Below are positions 23,667 through 32,908 of a stretch of 37,075 nucleotides of DNA, in pieces. Within the stretch, counting starts at the first letter, position 1. Every line of letters begins with the position of its first letter. The translations under genes were made by a program, and so were the position numbers. The stretch comes from Candidatus Nitrosopumilus sp. (GTDB lineage Archaea; Thermoproteota; Nitrososphaeria; Nitrososphaerales; Nitrosopumilaceae), in NCBI GenBank assembly GCA_029862085.1, contig JAOTXZ010000011.1, forward strand, positions 1 through 37,075. The letters run 5' to 3'. Under the pieces are notes generated by a model. That model made no database searches. It worked only from the letters and a program-made list of their open reading frames with translations, and was not told the DNA's origin.

Positions 23667-24293
23667 GTGAAAATTGGATTTCTTGTCCTAGGAATTTTTG
23701 CAATAAGTATTTTCATTGTAAATGTATCGGCTGCTCCAACAATTCAGATACTAATGAACCAAACAACTTTTGGCTATGGTGAAAAATTGGTTTACACAAT
23801 TGAAGTAAGTGAAGTAACAGGAGATTTAGCAATTATTCACATCAGAGATGATTTAGGGAAGGGCAGCAGTGCAATACCTATTGAAATTTCAAAATTAAAA
23901 ACGGAAATTCCATCCCCATATCCGTTTGAAAAACAAGTTTTTCAAGAAGGGAAATACTTTATCGATTTAGAGTATTCCGGGGCACAATATACTGCTGAAT
24001 TTACCTTGGTTGATTCTGGAGGTGTCGTTATTCCATATTACACCAAACAAATAGCTGCTAGTTGGGTTAACAATGAAATTTCTGGAGGATTTTTAATTGA
24101 TGCAATACAAAAAACTGTCGAAAAAGATGCAATCAATATTCCATACATAATCGATAATGAACAATTGGGAAATATACAAATTCCAGAATGGGTGAAAATA
24201 ATTACTGTTTGGTGGCTTGAAGAAAAAATCTCAGATGAAACTTTTGCAAATGCATTTCAACATTTAATTGATAAAAAAATTGTGACAGTATAG
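23667..24293 (+). CDS. Secreted protein with IPxWVK-type C-terminal repeats
   Basis: A 208-residue exported protein from GTG 23667. The signal peptide is KIGFLVLGIFAISIFIVNVSA. The middle is an Ig-like beta region with TTFGYGEKLVYTIEVS and GKYFIDLEYSGAQYTAEF. The C-terminal part has two copies of a helical module: a diverged IPYYTKQIAASWVNNEISGG and a canonical IPEWVKIITVWWLEEKISDE ending FQHLIDKKI. The same module occurs twice in the 34.4-35.3 kb protein. The module's function is unknown. A membrane protein gene follows after 4 nt. Confidence 0.8.
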   Translation: MKIGFLVLGIFAISIFIVNVSAAPTIQILMNQTTFGYGEKLVYTIEVSEVTGDLAIIHIRDDLGKGSSAIPIEISKLKTEIPSPYPFEKQVFQEGKYFIDLEYSGAQYTAEFTLVDSGGVVIPYYTKQIAASWVNNEISGGFLIDAIQKTVEKDAINIPYIIDNEQLGNIQIPEWVKIITVWWLEEKISDETFANAFQHLIDKKIVTV

Positions 24294-24297
24294 AAAC

Positions 24298-24816
24298 ATG
24301 AATAAATATTCCCTTATTACTGCAGTTGCAATAATTGTAATTATTATTCCTGTTCTTTATGGAGTTTGGAGTATTTTTTCTGTTGAACAATTACAACTTG
24401 GAACTCCAAATATTGAATTTAGTTATTTTGACATGGCAAGTTATGAAACAATCCAAATTTGTAATCCAATGCCATTTTTTGTTAGTTTCAATGGATTTTC
24501 AATTGCAACGTACTATGTACAAGATCTTAAAGGAATTTTTGAGGCAGGACCAACCACGATTGATCCGAATACAATCGAGGTTTTAGAGTTGAATTTTTAC
24601 TCGGAGAATTTTGCTGAATCCCAGTATCTTTTTATGCATATGGATGGACAATTTGATGGAGAAGTTCCGGTCCGACTTGACCCAAGTAGCATGATAGTAG
24701 TTACAACCTTTGATACCAAAATAATTGGAGTAATACCATATCAGAGCACCATCACACAATCTGGTTTTGATTTTTCCAAAATGATGAATGAGAAATCTTC
24801 TTGTGAAAATGATTAA
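24298..24816 (+). CDS. Membrane-anchored protein, unknown
   Basis: A 172-residue protein with an N-terminal transmembrane helix (SLITAVAIIVIIIPVLYGVW) and an extracellular beta-sandwich-like region. Features such as YETIQICNPMPFFVSFNGFS, a long NFYSENFAESQYLF stretch and VRLDPSSMIVVTTFDTK look like a LEA-type or Ig-like domain, but no family is certain. Starting 4 nt after the secreted IPxWVK gene, it is almost certainly in the same operon. Its 3' end overlaps the convergent gene's stop by 4 nt. Confidence 0.75.
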   Translation: MNKYSLITAVAIIVIIIPVLYGVWSIFSVEQLQLGTPNIEFSYFDMASYETIQICNPMPFFVSFNGFSIATYYVQDLKGIFEAGPTTIDPNTIEVLELNFYSENFAESQYLFMHMDGQFDGEVPVRLDPSSMIVVTTFDTKIIGVIPYQSTITQSGFDFSKMMNEKSSCEND

Positions 24817-25670
24817 GAAGATTTACTCGCTTTAGCCATTATTCCAAGTATTACTCCAACTGTTCCAGCAATGACAAACGCTGCAATGGTTCCATAAACT
24901 AATTCCTTGCCCAAGGATTTAGAAAACGAAATACCTGTTGATGATGATTCAACTACACAAATTCCATTTTTTAGAACAGTACCTGGACCACACCTTTCAT
25001 CTAATTGACAAACACCGTCTTTTAGGATTGTACCTTGACCACATTCAGTCCGTGGTTTATCAGGATCTATAACATCTTCTAATGGTGTAGGAGTAGGATC
25101 TGGTGTTGGAGTTGTTGTTGGCTCTGGTGTTGGTTCTGGTGTTGGTTCTGGTGTTGGTTCTGGTGTTGGTTGTGGTGTTGGTTCTGGTATTGGTTCTGGT
25201 GGTGGCTGTCCAAATACCGAACCAATTATTTCAACTTCATCGGTTCCGGAGGGAAGTGTGATATTCAAAGTCCTAGAACTTGGAGTAGTTTCAGTTTCAG
25301 AATAAGATGGTTCATCACCATCAGCTAATACAATAAAAGCATCATCACTTCCTTGGTATACAGAATCAAAGAAACTTCTCTCAAATGTAACCTCCAATGT
25401 CCCTGGAGAGGTAATGACATCAACACTAAAAATCAACGAGACAAAATCTAAATCTGGTTCAACGCCAGAAATTGATACTCCCTCTCCAAGGTAATCAATA
25501 TCAAAAGTATTTCCCTCAACATTTACTTGTGCCGTTTCAGCATAACCCAAATTCGAAGATAAAATTGCAATAACCATTAATCCAAGTGAAATTTTTAGTG
25601 AAGAGTTAAGACTTGGTATACTTATACGAAATGGCGATAGTAAATTTTCTATGCCCTGATTTTTCAACAA
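24813..25670 (-). CDS. Surface protein with PEPT linker, paired Cys repeats and C-terminal membrane helix
   Basis: A protein of up to 285 residues. The mature region begins after ISLGLMVIAILSSNLGYA, a signal peptide. A beta domain (about 45-150, NVEGNTFDIDYLGEG and FVSLIFSVDVI) is followed by a Pro-Glu-Pro-Thr linker and two copies of a short Cys motif, ECGQGTILKDGVCQ and RCGPGTVLKNGICV. A C-terminal helix (LVYGTIAAFVIAGTVGVILG) then anchors the protein in the membrane. The longest frame starts at TTG 25670, but the signal peptide suggests a start nearer ATG 25577. No ligand is identifiable. It ends overlapping the convergent gene by 4 nt. Confidence 0.78.
   Translation of the reverse strand: MLKNQGIENLLSPFRISIPSLNSSLKISLGLMVIAILSSNLGYAETAQVNVEGNTFDIDYLGEGVSISGVEPDLDFVSLIFSVDVITSPGTLEVTFERSFFDSVYQGSDDAFIVLADGDEPSYSETETTPSSRTLNITLPSGTDEVEIIGSVFGQPPPEPIPEPTPQPTPEPTPEPTPEPTPEPTTTPTPDPTPTPLEDVIDPDKPRTECGQGTILKDGVCQLDERCGPGTVLKNGICVVESSSTGISFSKSLGKELVYGTIAAFVIAGTVGVILGIMAKASKSS
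25121..25206. repeat. 12-bp tandem repeat encoding PEPT linker (imperfect)
   Basis: Seven or so units of the same TCTGGTGTTGGT repeat as at 17473-17583, with variants TGTGGTGTTGGT and TCTGGTATTGGT near the right end. On the minus strand it encodes Pro-Glu-Pro-Thr with Pro-Gln and Pro-Ile variants. Confidence 0.85.
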
Positions 25671-25769
25671 CGATTAACCTCAAAATAGGTGTTAAAAAGA
25701 ATAAGATGACATTTAATCACGTATCAGTCAAGCTTTTTTAGTTATTTTTACCAAAGAAAAAATCTACTC

Positions 25770-26702
25770 TCAAATTACGCCTCGGAGAATTTGAACTATT
25801 TTTTCTCCAATTACATTTGCTGCTAAAGATTGTGCCTCTTTTGTTTGCGCACCAATATGAGGAGTCAGAATTACATTATCCAATTCAGTTAATTTATTAT
25901 CAGTTGCAGGTTCTTTCTCAAAAACATCTAATGCTGCACCACCCAAGTTTCCATTTTTGAGTGCCTCATAAAGAGCATCTTCATCTATAACCCCACCCCT
26001 GGAGGTGTTGATTATTTTTGCAGTTTTTTTCATTGTGGATAATTTTTGAGAGTCAATCAAGTGATATGTAGAATCTAAAAGTGGAACATGTATTGATACA
26101 TAATCAGAACTTTGTAAAAGAGTATTAAGGTCAGCCTTCATCAAACCAACTTCTTTTGAAAATTCTTCATCGATTGGAATAACATCATATCCAATAATAT
26201 TCATGTTTAATGCTTTGGCCACTCTTCCCAATCTTTTTCCAATATTTCCCATTCCAATTATCCCAAGATATTTTCCTCGAAGTTCGGTTCCTTTCAATTC
26301 TTTTTTAAGCCATTTACCATCGCGTATTGCCCTATCACCTCTGGCAGTTTGTCTAGCTAAAGAAAGCATTAATCCTAAAACCAATTCAGCTACTGCATTC
26401 ATTGCACCTTCTACGGCATTAATTACACGAATGTTTCTTCCTTTGGCAGCTTCTTGATCCACATTATCCAAACCTACGCCAACACGTGCAATAATTTTAC
26501 AGTTCTCAGCTTTTTCGATAATTTCTTTCGTTATTGTAGTCCTACTTCTTACAATGACAATATGGAAAGCAGAGATTTTTTCCAGTATTTGCTCAGGTGA
26601 TATTGTTGGTTCATAAGAAACTTTCAAACCATTATCTTCCAAAATTTTATTTAAAATTGGATCAACCTCATCACAAATTAAAACAGATTCTTCAAATCCC
26701 AT
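25770..26702 (-). CDS. serA: D-3-phosphoglycerate dehydrogenase-type 2-hydroxyacid dehydrogenase
   Basis: A 310-residue NAD-dependent D-isomer 2-hydroxyacid dehydrogenase, most like SerA without the C-terminal ACT domain; it would oxidise 3-phosphoglycerate for serine synthesis. Motifs: SVLICDEVDPILNKI at the N-terminus, ARVGVGLDNVD, the Rossmann GMGNIGKRLGR, catalytic Arg in INTSRGGVIDE, Glu in DVFEKEP and His in LTPHIGAQT. The frame extends to 26822, but the ATG at 26702 (MGFEESVLICDEV) fits the SerA N-terminus and a TATA-like element 25 bp upstream. A related hydroxyacid substrate cannot be excluded. No other serine gene lies nearby. Confidence 0.88.
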   Translation of the reverse strand: MGFEESVLICDEVDPILNKILEDNGLKVSYEPTISPEQILEKISAFHIVIVRSRTTITKEIIEKAENCKIIARVGVGLDNVDQEAAKGRNIRVINAVEGAMNAVAELVLGLMLSLARQTARGDRAIRDGKWLKKELKGTELRGKYLGIIGMGNIGKRLGRVAKALNMNIIGYDVIPIDEEFSKEVGLMKADLNTLLQSSDYVSIHVPLLDSTYHLIDSQKLSTMKKTAKIINTSRGGVIDEDALYEALKNGNLGGAALDVFEKEPATDNKLTELDNVILTPHIGAQTKEAQSLAANVIGEKIVQILRGVI

Positions 26703-26721
26703 GACATTGCAAACGAACCAC

Positions 26722-26732
26722 TGAATATATTT
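26722..26732 (-). promoter_or_regulatory. TATA box for serA
   Basis: AATATATTC on the minus strand is centred about 25 bp upstream of the ATG at 26702. Upstream in-frame codons would lie within or beyond this element, which supports the shorter protein. Confidence 0.45.
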
Positions 26733-26947
26733 CATTAAAGAGTGAGGTGGATTTCGTATTAAAAATAAATTTTTATCAAGGTTTACCTCACAAATTTTTA
26801 TCTTATTTGAAAATATTTTCAAAAAATAAGGAAAAATTTAGCTGAAGAAAAGCCTAATTTGTGACTAAATGAGGTGTTAACGAGTTTTTCGACAACCAGA
26901 CCAATTAGAACTTGATAGAAAATTTAGTTTTCATAGAAAAAAGTTAT

Positions 26948-29878
26948 TCATTCAAGAAACAAAGTCCAGACAGCCCCACGGTTTCCTCCTCCATCGTTAT
27001 CCCCAAAAGCTCCAACAATTAAATCAGTTATACCATTTCCATCAATGTCCCCCATATTGGTCAAACTATTTCCAAATCGATCATTATCAAGAAGAACTCC
27101 ATTAAAGTTACCTTCAATATCTGAAATCTTTTGGTGAGATTTTACGGTTCCATTAGAATTTAAAAATAGTATCCATACTGCCCCATGCTGGCTTCCTCCA
27201 TCAGCGTCTCCAATTGAACCAACAGCAATGTCTGTTACACCGTTGTTATCCAGGTCACCTATGTTAGAAATCGCTATTCCAAAGGCATCTCCATCATGAA
27301 GGTTTCCAGTAAAGTTGCCTGCAGTATCTGAAATCTTTTGGTGAGATTTTACGGTTCCATTAGAATTTAAAAATAGTATCCATACTGCACCTCGGTTTAT
27401 ACCACCATCATCATCTCCTAAAGCTCCTACAACTAAATCTGTGATACCATCTCCATCAAAATCATCCATAATAGTAGCCCCATTGCCAAATTGATCGTTA
27501 GCATCAAGAGCTCCAGTAAAGTTGCCTGCAGTATCTGAAATCTTTTGGTGAGATTTTACGGTTCCATTAGAATTTAAAAATAGCACCCATAAATCCCCAA
27601 CTATTCCATTATCATTATCTCCAGGGGATCCAACGATAATATCAGTAACACTATCGCCATCAAGATCTCCAATGGAAGAAACTGATGATCCAAAAAGAGA
27701 AGCAGTGCTAAGAACTCCAGTAAAGTTGCCTGAGGTAGAGGAAATTTTTTGTGGGGATTTTACGGTTCCATTAGAATTAAGAAGAAGTATCCATACTGCT
27801 CCATTAGCATTAAATCCATCATCGATTAACCGAGCACCTACTGCAATATCAGTAACACCATCGCCATCGAAATCCCCAATATTCGAAATCGCTGTACCAA
27901 ATTCGGAAAAACTTAATAGATTTCCAGTAAAGTTGCCTGCAGAATTTGAAATCTTTTGGTGAGATTTTACGGTTCCATTAGAATTTAAAAATAGTATCCA
28001 TACTGCCCCACTATTTTGACCACCATCGTCATCATGTGCTGCCCCTACACCCAAATCTGAAACACCATCGCCATCAAGATCACCTAAATTTGACACTGAA
28101 TAACCAAAAAGATCAGTATTGTCAAGAACACCAGTAAAGTTGCCTGAGGTAGAGGAAATTTTTGTTTCAGATGCTACAGTCCCATTTGCAGGGATTTTTA
28201 CATTCCCGAATTTTATCGGACCTAGAGCAAGACCTTCATCTGGGTTAAATGGAACATCGATAAAGCCATTTGTGCCATTAATGTTTGGAATCCATCCCGA
28301 TAAAGGATCCTCAGAAATTGTTAAGTTTTGCTGCTTATTTGCCGTTTTAAATTGAAAAGTAAAATTCCCATTAAGATCTGATGTGTCATTGGTTCCAGAT
28401 GCTCCAAATGGTAAAAGTGATGAACTAGCAGAAGCAATAGTGAAAATAAATCCTTCTAGAGGTTCTTCTTCTGGCAAATCATGAAAACCGTCGTTGTTTT
28501 TATCATGGAATTTATGACCCATAACGAATACTGTTGGATAAAGAAAATTAAGAAGGTTTACAACCTGATCTCGGACAAAATCAACTAACGCTTTTGCACA
28601 AGTTTGACTTTGAAGACAAATCATTATTGCGATAGAAACAGTGAGATTGGCAAATCCTAGTAATGGAGCAAGAACAAATGTATTTCCTGTACTAGGATGA
28701 TAAGCTCCAATGGCACCCAGAACAAGGGCGTTCGATGAATCATCATCACCTGAAGAAATAATTTCCTCAACTAGTTCTAAAGATCCATTAATGAGAACTA
28801 CTTGATCATCAAAGGATAATTCTCCAGTTGTTCCTTCAAATTCATCAATTATTCCAAATGAAGTAAATACTGCTAGAGTTCCATTTGGAATCTGCTTATC
28901 AAATAATGGTTCCAAGGTTTGATCATCAAAAAATGATACTGTTCCAACTGCTGAACCTGAAATTATTTGTGATGTGGCATTACCATCAAAACCTAAATTC
29001 TGTAATTCAATTACAATTTCTTCAATCCTATCAAGGTCAGCTTTGGTATTATTGATAAAACTTTGAGTTACTGTAGTACTGTTTATTACAAGACCCACGG
29101 TGTTTAACTGATCAATTAAATCCATATACTCGTTGGCTAAAACTGCCTCTGGTCTGTCATAATGGATAATTAATTCTGGATTGTTTGCAGTTCCTTCCTT
29201 TGACGTAAATGAAACAGTACCTGCACCTTCATTGTTTTGTTTTTTCATCAACCAACCAAAGTCAGTAGAGTTTGAATTTAGAATTGATTGAACATCTCCA
29301 GTTAAATTAAACTCTACAAATTGACCTCCAAGAGAATTCGTCAGAGTAATAGAATCGGAAACAGTTGCGTTAAAATTTCCACCACCCCACTGGATTGAAC
29401 AGTCCGGTCCATTATCAGAAATGTCTGAATCAATTGGACACTTCCAGGTAACTCCTGAACCTGAACCAGGAATACTTCCCCCAGATTTGGCTGCATTTCC
29501 CTCTTCCCATATTTCGTTTAGTTTGTGAAGATTGGTTTGCTGGCCGGAGCCCAAGTTGCCGCCGATATCCGCAATGAACAGTCTTAGAGTTGCATTAATT
29601 ATTGGTCTGTCGGAAATGGTTTGCTCCATTTGTGTCTGATTAAATGCAATTACTGGTCTTGCATTTCCCTTTAGCTGTAAAATAGAGTTTGCCCCCTCGT
29701 TTACGTTTCCATTCCCATCTTTGAGAAAAGCATCTTTCTCTGGGTTCATAATCAAAACGCCAGTCTCAGGTACCGTTTGTGAATAAGCTGGATGAATAGA
29801 GATTGCAACAGTAGAGGTCAGTAAGATTACTGAGAAAAATAAAACTGTAAAGGATCTAGAAAATTCTTTTTTGTTCAT
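26948..29878 (-). CDS. Large secreted FG-GAP beta-propeller surface protein
   Basis: A 976-residue exported protein. The signal peptide is SFTVLFFSVILLTSTVAISI, cleaving near AYSQ. Residues about 40-245 resemble a DNRLRE/CBM-like beta domain (ATLRLFIADIGG, FVEFNLTGDVQSIL). A helical or uncertain middle is followed by an SdrD-B-like domain at about 455-555 (GHKFHDKNNDGFHDLPEE). The C-terminal 400 residues hold six FG-GAP repeats with FG-x-x-x, GDLDGDGVSD-type Ca2+ loops and GAVWILFLNSNGTVKS connectors, i.e. an integrin-alpha-like propeller. The frame opens at TTG 29884, but the ATG at 29878 fits a TATA box 29 bp upstream. No sorting motif is seen at the C-terminus. Probably an adhesion or surface-layer associated protein. 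Confidence 0.88.
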   Translation of the reverse strand: MNKKEFSRSFTVLFFSVILLTSTVAISIHPAYSQTVPETGVLIMNPEKDAFLKDGNGNVNEGANSILQLKGNARPVIAFNQTQMEQTISDRPIINATLRLFIADIGGNLGSGQQTNLHKLNEIWEEGNAAKSGGSIPGSGSGVTWKCPIDSDISDNGPDCSIQWGGGNFNATVSDSITLTNSLGGQFVEFNLTGDVQSILNSNSTDFGWLMKKQNNEGAGTVSFTSKEGTANNPELIIHYDRPEAVLANEYMDLIDQLNTVGLVINSTTVTQSFINNTKADLDRIEEIVIELQNLGFDGNATSQIISGSAVGTVSFFDDQTLEPLFDKQIPNGTLAVFTSFGIIDEFEGTTGELSFDDQVVLINGSLELVEEIISSGDDDSSNALVLGAIGAYHPSTGNTFVLAPLLGFANLTVSIAIMICLQSQTCAKALVDFVRDQVVNLLNFLYPTVFVMGHKFHDKNNDGFHDLPEEEPLEGFIFTIASASSSLLPFGASGTNDTSDLNGNFTFQFKTANKQQNLTISEDPLSGWIPNINGTNGFIDVPFNPDEGLALGPIKFGNVKIPANGTVASETKISSTSGNFTGVLDNTDLFGYSVSNLGDLDGDGVSDLGVGAAHDDDGGQNSGAVWILFLNSNGTVKSHQKISNSAGNFTGNLLSFSEFGTAISNIGDFDGDGVTDIAVGARLIDDGFNANGAVWILLLNSNGTVKSPQKISSTSGNFTGVLSTASLFGSSVSSIGDLDGDSVTDIIVGSPGDNDNGIVGDLWVLFLNSNGTVKSHQKISDTAGNFTGALDANDQFGNGATIMDDFDGDGITDLVVGALGDDDGGINRGAVWILFLNSNGTVKSHQKISDTAGNFTGNLHDGDAFGIAISNIGDLDNNGVTDIAVGSIGDADGGSQHGAVWILFLNSNGTVKSHQKISDIEGNFNGVLLDNDRFGNSLTNMGDIDGNGITDLIVGAFGDNDGGGNRGAVWTLFLE
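26950..28170. repeat. Tandem ~205-210-bp repeats within the FG-GAP gene
   Basis: Six direct repeats correspond to the FG-GAP blades. A roughly 50-bp core (plus strand TTTTGGTGAGATTTTACGGT and following bases to AAAAATAG) is identical at about 27126, 27337, 27541 and 27953, with a diverged copy near 27746. The flanks between cores vary much more. Confidence 0.9.
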
Positions 29879-29902
29879 TTCCAAATTTGGGTATGATAGG
29901 AG

Positions 29903-29913
29903 CTATAAAAAAT
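29903..29913 (-). promoter_or_regulatory. TATA box for the FG-GAP gene
   Basis: TTTTTTATAG on the minus strand, centred about 29 bp upstream of the ATG at 29878. Confidence 0.45.
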
Positions 29914-30025
29914 AATTTTAAAGTACGATGATCGCATAATAAGAAGTCATGAAAATAAAGTCAAAAAATAATTTAAATTTTCAATGATATTTCTTTAAAA
30001 ATAAAAAGAAAAAGAAGTTAAAGTA

Positions 30026-31432
30026 TCAAGAAAGCATCTCTGCTACTACAGGAATTACTTCCCATAATGGAATTGCACCATTTTCTTGCATTTCAGAAGC
30101 TACTTCGTCAGTGTACAAACCGTGAATGTTGACTGCAGGGTGTGCAATACTGTTCATTCCCATTGGTGGTACAGAATCACTTGGATTACCTAATGCATAT
30201 GCATAAGATGCCACTGGGGCCTCAATTACACCTTTTTCAACTAAAACTGGGTTCAAGCCGAAAGGATCTCCTGCTACCCAAATTGAAGCTGCACCAGTGT
30301 AAATTGCTGCATAGTCGTGATTAACTCCTGCGTATACTCCCGGTTCATCAAATACCAAATCAATGATTGCACCTTGTGATCCTCCTATCAACCATGTTTC
30401 AGTGGCAGCAGATTGTACTCTGTTACCTTGGGTTACTCTATCCAGAATTTCTCCAACAATGTGGAAGTATACTGGTTCGTTACCCTGGTTTTCAATAAAG
30501 AGTCTCACATGTTGATCATTTTCAACAAACATGAGTTGTGATTGGTATTGCTTGTTTTCAAGTCCATTCCATGGTTGTGCAACAAAGATGTTCTTGTTGG
30601 TATCACCATTTACAAGTAGGTTATGAGCCATGTTTGGTACATAACCAAATTGCATTCCATTAACAACTGTTGCAGTGTTATGATGTTGGAACATTGCTCC
30701 TGCATCATAATTGCCTTCAGGTGTAAGGTACAACTGATTGTATTGGAGTTGGAACTCTAATGCATCAGCAGAATAGAACTTTCTGTCAAGTTCACCGCTA
30801 CCACTGGTCTTTTCTACCATTAGTTTCTTGTATCCATTGGCTGGATCAACGATTGCAATTCCGTACATGCCGGAAAGTACGTGTTGGTCCATACCAACTA
30901 GTTTAACACCAGAACAATGGTATTTGAAAATACCTGCTGCTTCAGCGATGTAACAATACTGACTTGTTTCACCAGGATTGACAGACTCAAATGCGCCTGC
31001 AGAAATTTGTGATGCGTGCATGTCATTACCGTGACCGGTAACTTCCCAATCTGGAATGTGTAGAGTCATCTTTACAACGTCACCTTGTGTAACTCTTAAT
31101 GTTGGTCCTGGGACCTGTCCATTAAAGGTCATGGCATTGAAAGTTTTGCCGCCCATAATTGGTAGCTCAACACTATACCCTTCCAAATTGAACTCTACGA
31201 CATTACGTCCAGAGCTTTCTAACACGCCACAATCAGTCTCTGCAAATGCTTGAGGCATTACAAGCTGTAAACCACCCATCTGATGGATTTTCTCCATGAC
31301 ATCAACATCTAATTTTGATACGTCAAGAGATTGACCAGCAATCTGGGTTTGTGTGTATGTGCTTCCGAATAAGGTTACTCCCATTACAGCTACTGCTGCG
31401 ATACTAAAGAGCATACTAGTACGCTTATTCAT
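30026..31432 (-). CDS. nirK: Copper-containing nitrite reductase, AOA type
   Basis: A 468-residue two-domain multicopper oxidase with a signal peptide, resembling the NirK of ammonia-oxidizing archaea. Type 1 copper ligands are H134, C173, H184 and M189. Type 2 ligands are H139, H172 and H372 (in GVNHDY), and the catalytic Asp and His are D137 and H324 (in YFHIVG). Spacings match the Alcaligenes enzyme except for a two-residue insertion between C173 and H184. It would reduce nitrite to NO outside the membrane, NO being a proposed intermediate in archaeal ammonia oxidation. The C-terminus extends past the second cupredoxin domain (about 395-468) without further copper motifs. A TATA box lies 28 bp before the ATG. 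Confidence 0.93.
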   Translation of the reverse strand: MNKRTSMLFSIAAVAVMGVTLFGSTYTQTQIAGQSLDVSKLDVDVMEKIHQMGGLQLVMPQAFAETDCGVLESSGRNVVEFNLEGYSVELPIMGGKTFNAMTFNGQVPGPTLRVTQGDVVKMTLHIPDWEVTGHGNDMHASQISAGAFESVNPGETSQYCYIAEAAGIFKYHCSGVKLVGMDQHVLSGMYGIAIVDPANGYKKLMVEKTSGSGELDRKFYSADALEFQLQYNQLYLTPEGNYDAGAMFQHHNTATVVNGMQFGYVPNMAHNLLVNGDTNKNIFVAQPWNGLENKQYQSQLMFVENDQHVRLFIENQGNEPVYFHIVGEILDRVTQGNRVQSAATETWLIGGSQGAIIDLVFDEPGVYAGVNHDYAAIYTGAASIWVAGDPFGLNPVLVEKGVIEAPVASYAYALGNPSDSVPPMGMNSIAHPAVNIHGLYTDEVASEMQENGAIPLWEVIPVVAEMLS

Positions 31433-31454
31433 TAAGCACGATGACTAGGGATTC

Positions 31455-31466
31455 CTATATAATAAT
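31455..31466 (-). promoter_or_regulatory. Strong TATA box for nirK
   Basis: AATTATTATATAGG on the minus strand is centred about 28 bp upstream of the nirK ATG at 31432. The transcript is expected to be leaderless or nearly so. The 105-nt divergent spacer to fumC holds both promoters. Confidence 0.55.
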
Positions 31467-31537
31467 TGCCATTACAGATATTGTATGAATTTATGAATAA
31501 TCCTGAAAAACAATGAATATGGGGAAAATAAAGACTA

Positions 31538-32905
31538 ATGGACTTGAAATTTCGGTTAGATCAAGATTCTCTTGGAAAAGTCAAAATCCCTTCAGATGCA
31601 TACTATGGCGCCTTTACTGGAAGAGCAATTCAACAATACAAGGTCACAGGGAATAGAGCTCATAGGAATCTGATTAATTCTTTTGTAATGATAAAGCGAT
31701 CAGCAGCTATTGCAAATATGAAAACAAAAGCAATAGATACAAAACGAGGAAAAGCAATTGTAACTGCTTGTGATAAAATACTAGCTGGAAAATACATTGA
31801 TCAATTTGTAGTAGATATGATAAATTCTGGTGCAGGAACTGCATTTAACATGAACTCAAATGAAGTAATCTCAAATGTTGCATTAGAAACACTTCACAAG
31901 AAAAAAGGGCAATACCAGCACCTCCATCCAAATGATCATGTAAACATGTCACAATCAAGTAATGATACATACCCTACTGCAATGCATGTGGCAATTCTAA
32001 TGAATCTCAAAGAGGTAATCCCAGCAATTGATAAATTAATCAAATCATTAACAAAAAAATCAAAACAATTCTCCTCATTTAAAAAAATTGGAAGAACTCA
32101 TTTGATGGATGCTCTTCCAGTAACCCTTGGAAATGAGTTTGCAGCATATGTTACATCTATCTCTAAAGCAAAAAATTCAATTATTGTAGCTCAAAAAGAA
32201 TTACAATATGTTGCACTTGGGGGAACTGCTGTCGGAACAGGCGCCAATACTCCCAGAGGATACAGGAAAATTGCCATATCAGAACTTGCAAAAGTTTCTA
32301 AACTTCCAATAAAACCCGAAAAAGATATGCAGTATTCACTGCAAAGTAAATTTGCAGTATCAAATCTTTCTGGAGCATTACGTAACTTGGCCATTGAAAT
32401 CAACAAGCTTTCAAATGACATTAGATTAATGGCCTCAGGACCAATAGCAGGATTAGCAGAGCTAGGCATACCTGCAGTTCATGCAGGCTCATCAATTATG
32501 CCGGGTAAGGTAAACCCATCATTAGCAGAGTGTATGAATATGATTTGTTTTAACATAATTGGAAATGACACAGCTGTTTCTAATGCAGCCCAAGCAGGTC
32601 AATTTGAGCTAAATGTAATGTTACCTGGAATGTTAAAGTGTATGTTAGAATCCACCGACATGTTAAAAAATTTCTTGCCAATATTTTCTGAAAACCTAAT
32701 TGATGGATTAACTGCAAATAGAGAAAAACTGAAAGGAGACATTGAAAACAGCCCGGTTATTGTTACTCTTCTTACACCAAAAATTGGATATCTCAAATCT
32801 GCAGAATTGTTTAAAGAATCTTTGAAGACTGGAAAAACAATAAGAGAACTAGTCGTCTCAAAGAAACTAATGAGTAACAAAGAAATCGACTCTTTGTTTG
32901 GATAA
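31538..32905 (+). CDS. fumC: Class II fumarate hydratase (fumarase/aspartase superfamily)
   Basis: A 455-residue member of the fumarase/aspartase superfamily, a homotetramer that adds water to fumarate. Signatures: HPNDHVNMSQSSNDTYPTAM near residue 128, IGRTHLMDALPVTLG near 185, LGGTAVGTGANTPRG near 227 and the catalytic loop AGSSIMPGKVNPSLAE near 315. The GGTAVGTG form is more like fumarase than aspartase (usually GATAIGTG), although LMDALPVTLG recalls aspartase. Fumarase is therefore favoured, with aspartate ammonia-lyase the alternative; this matters because nadX in this window uses aspartate. The start ATG at 31538 gives normal length. It is followed by the methylthiotransferase after 3 nt. 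Confidence 0.88.
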   Translation: MDLKFRLDQDSLGKVKIPSDAYYGAFTGRAIQQYKVTGNRAHRNLINSFVMIKRSAAIANMKTKAIDTKRGKAIVTACDKILAGKYIDQFVVDMINSGAGTAFNMNSNEVISNVALETLHKKKGQYQHLHPNDHVNMSQSSNDTYPTAMHVAILMNLKEVIPAIDKLIKSLTKKSKQFSSFKKIGRTHLMDALPVTLGNEFAAYVTSISKAKNSIIVAQKELQYVALGGTAVGTGANTPRGYRKIAISELAKVSKLPIKPEKDMQYSLQSKFAVSNLSGALRNLAIEINKLSNDIRLMASGPIAGLAELGIPAVHAGSSIMPGKVNPSLAECMNMICFNIIGNDTAVSNAAQAGQFELNVMLPGMLKCMLESTDMLKNFLPIFSENLIDGLTANREKLKGDIENSPVIVTLLTPKIGYLKSAELFKESLKTGKTIRELVVSKKLMSNKEIDSLFG

Positions 32906-32908
32906 ACC

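Noticed and set aside
26950-28170. CRISPR or satellite-like repeats
   Set aside because: The 205-210-bp periodicity equals one FG-GAP blade in an intact reading frame.
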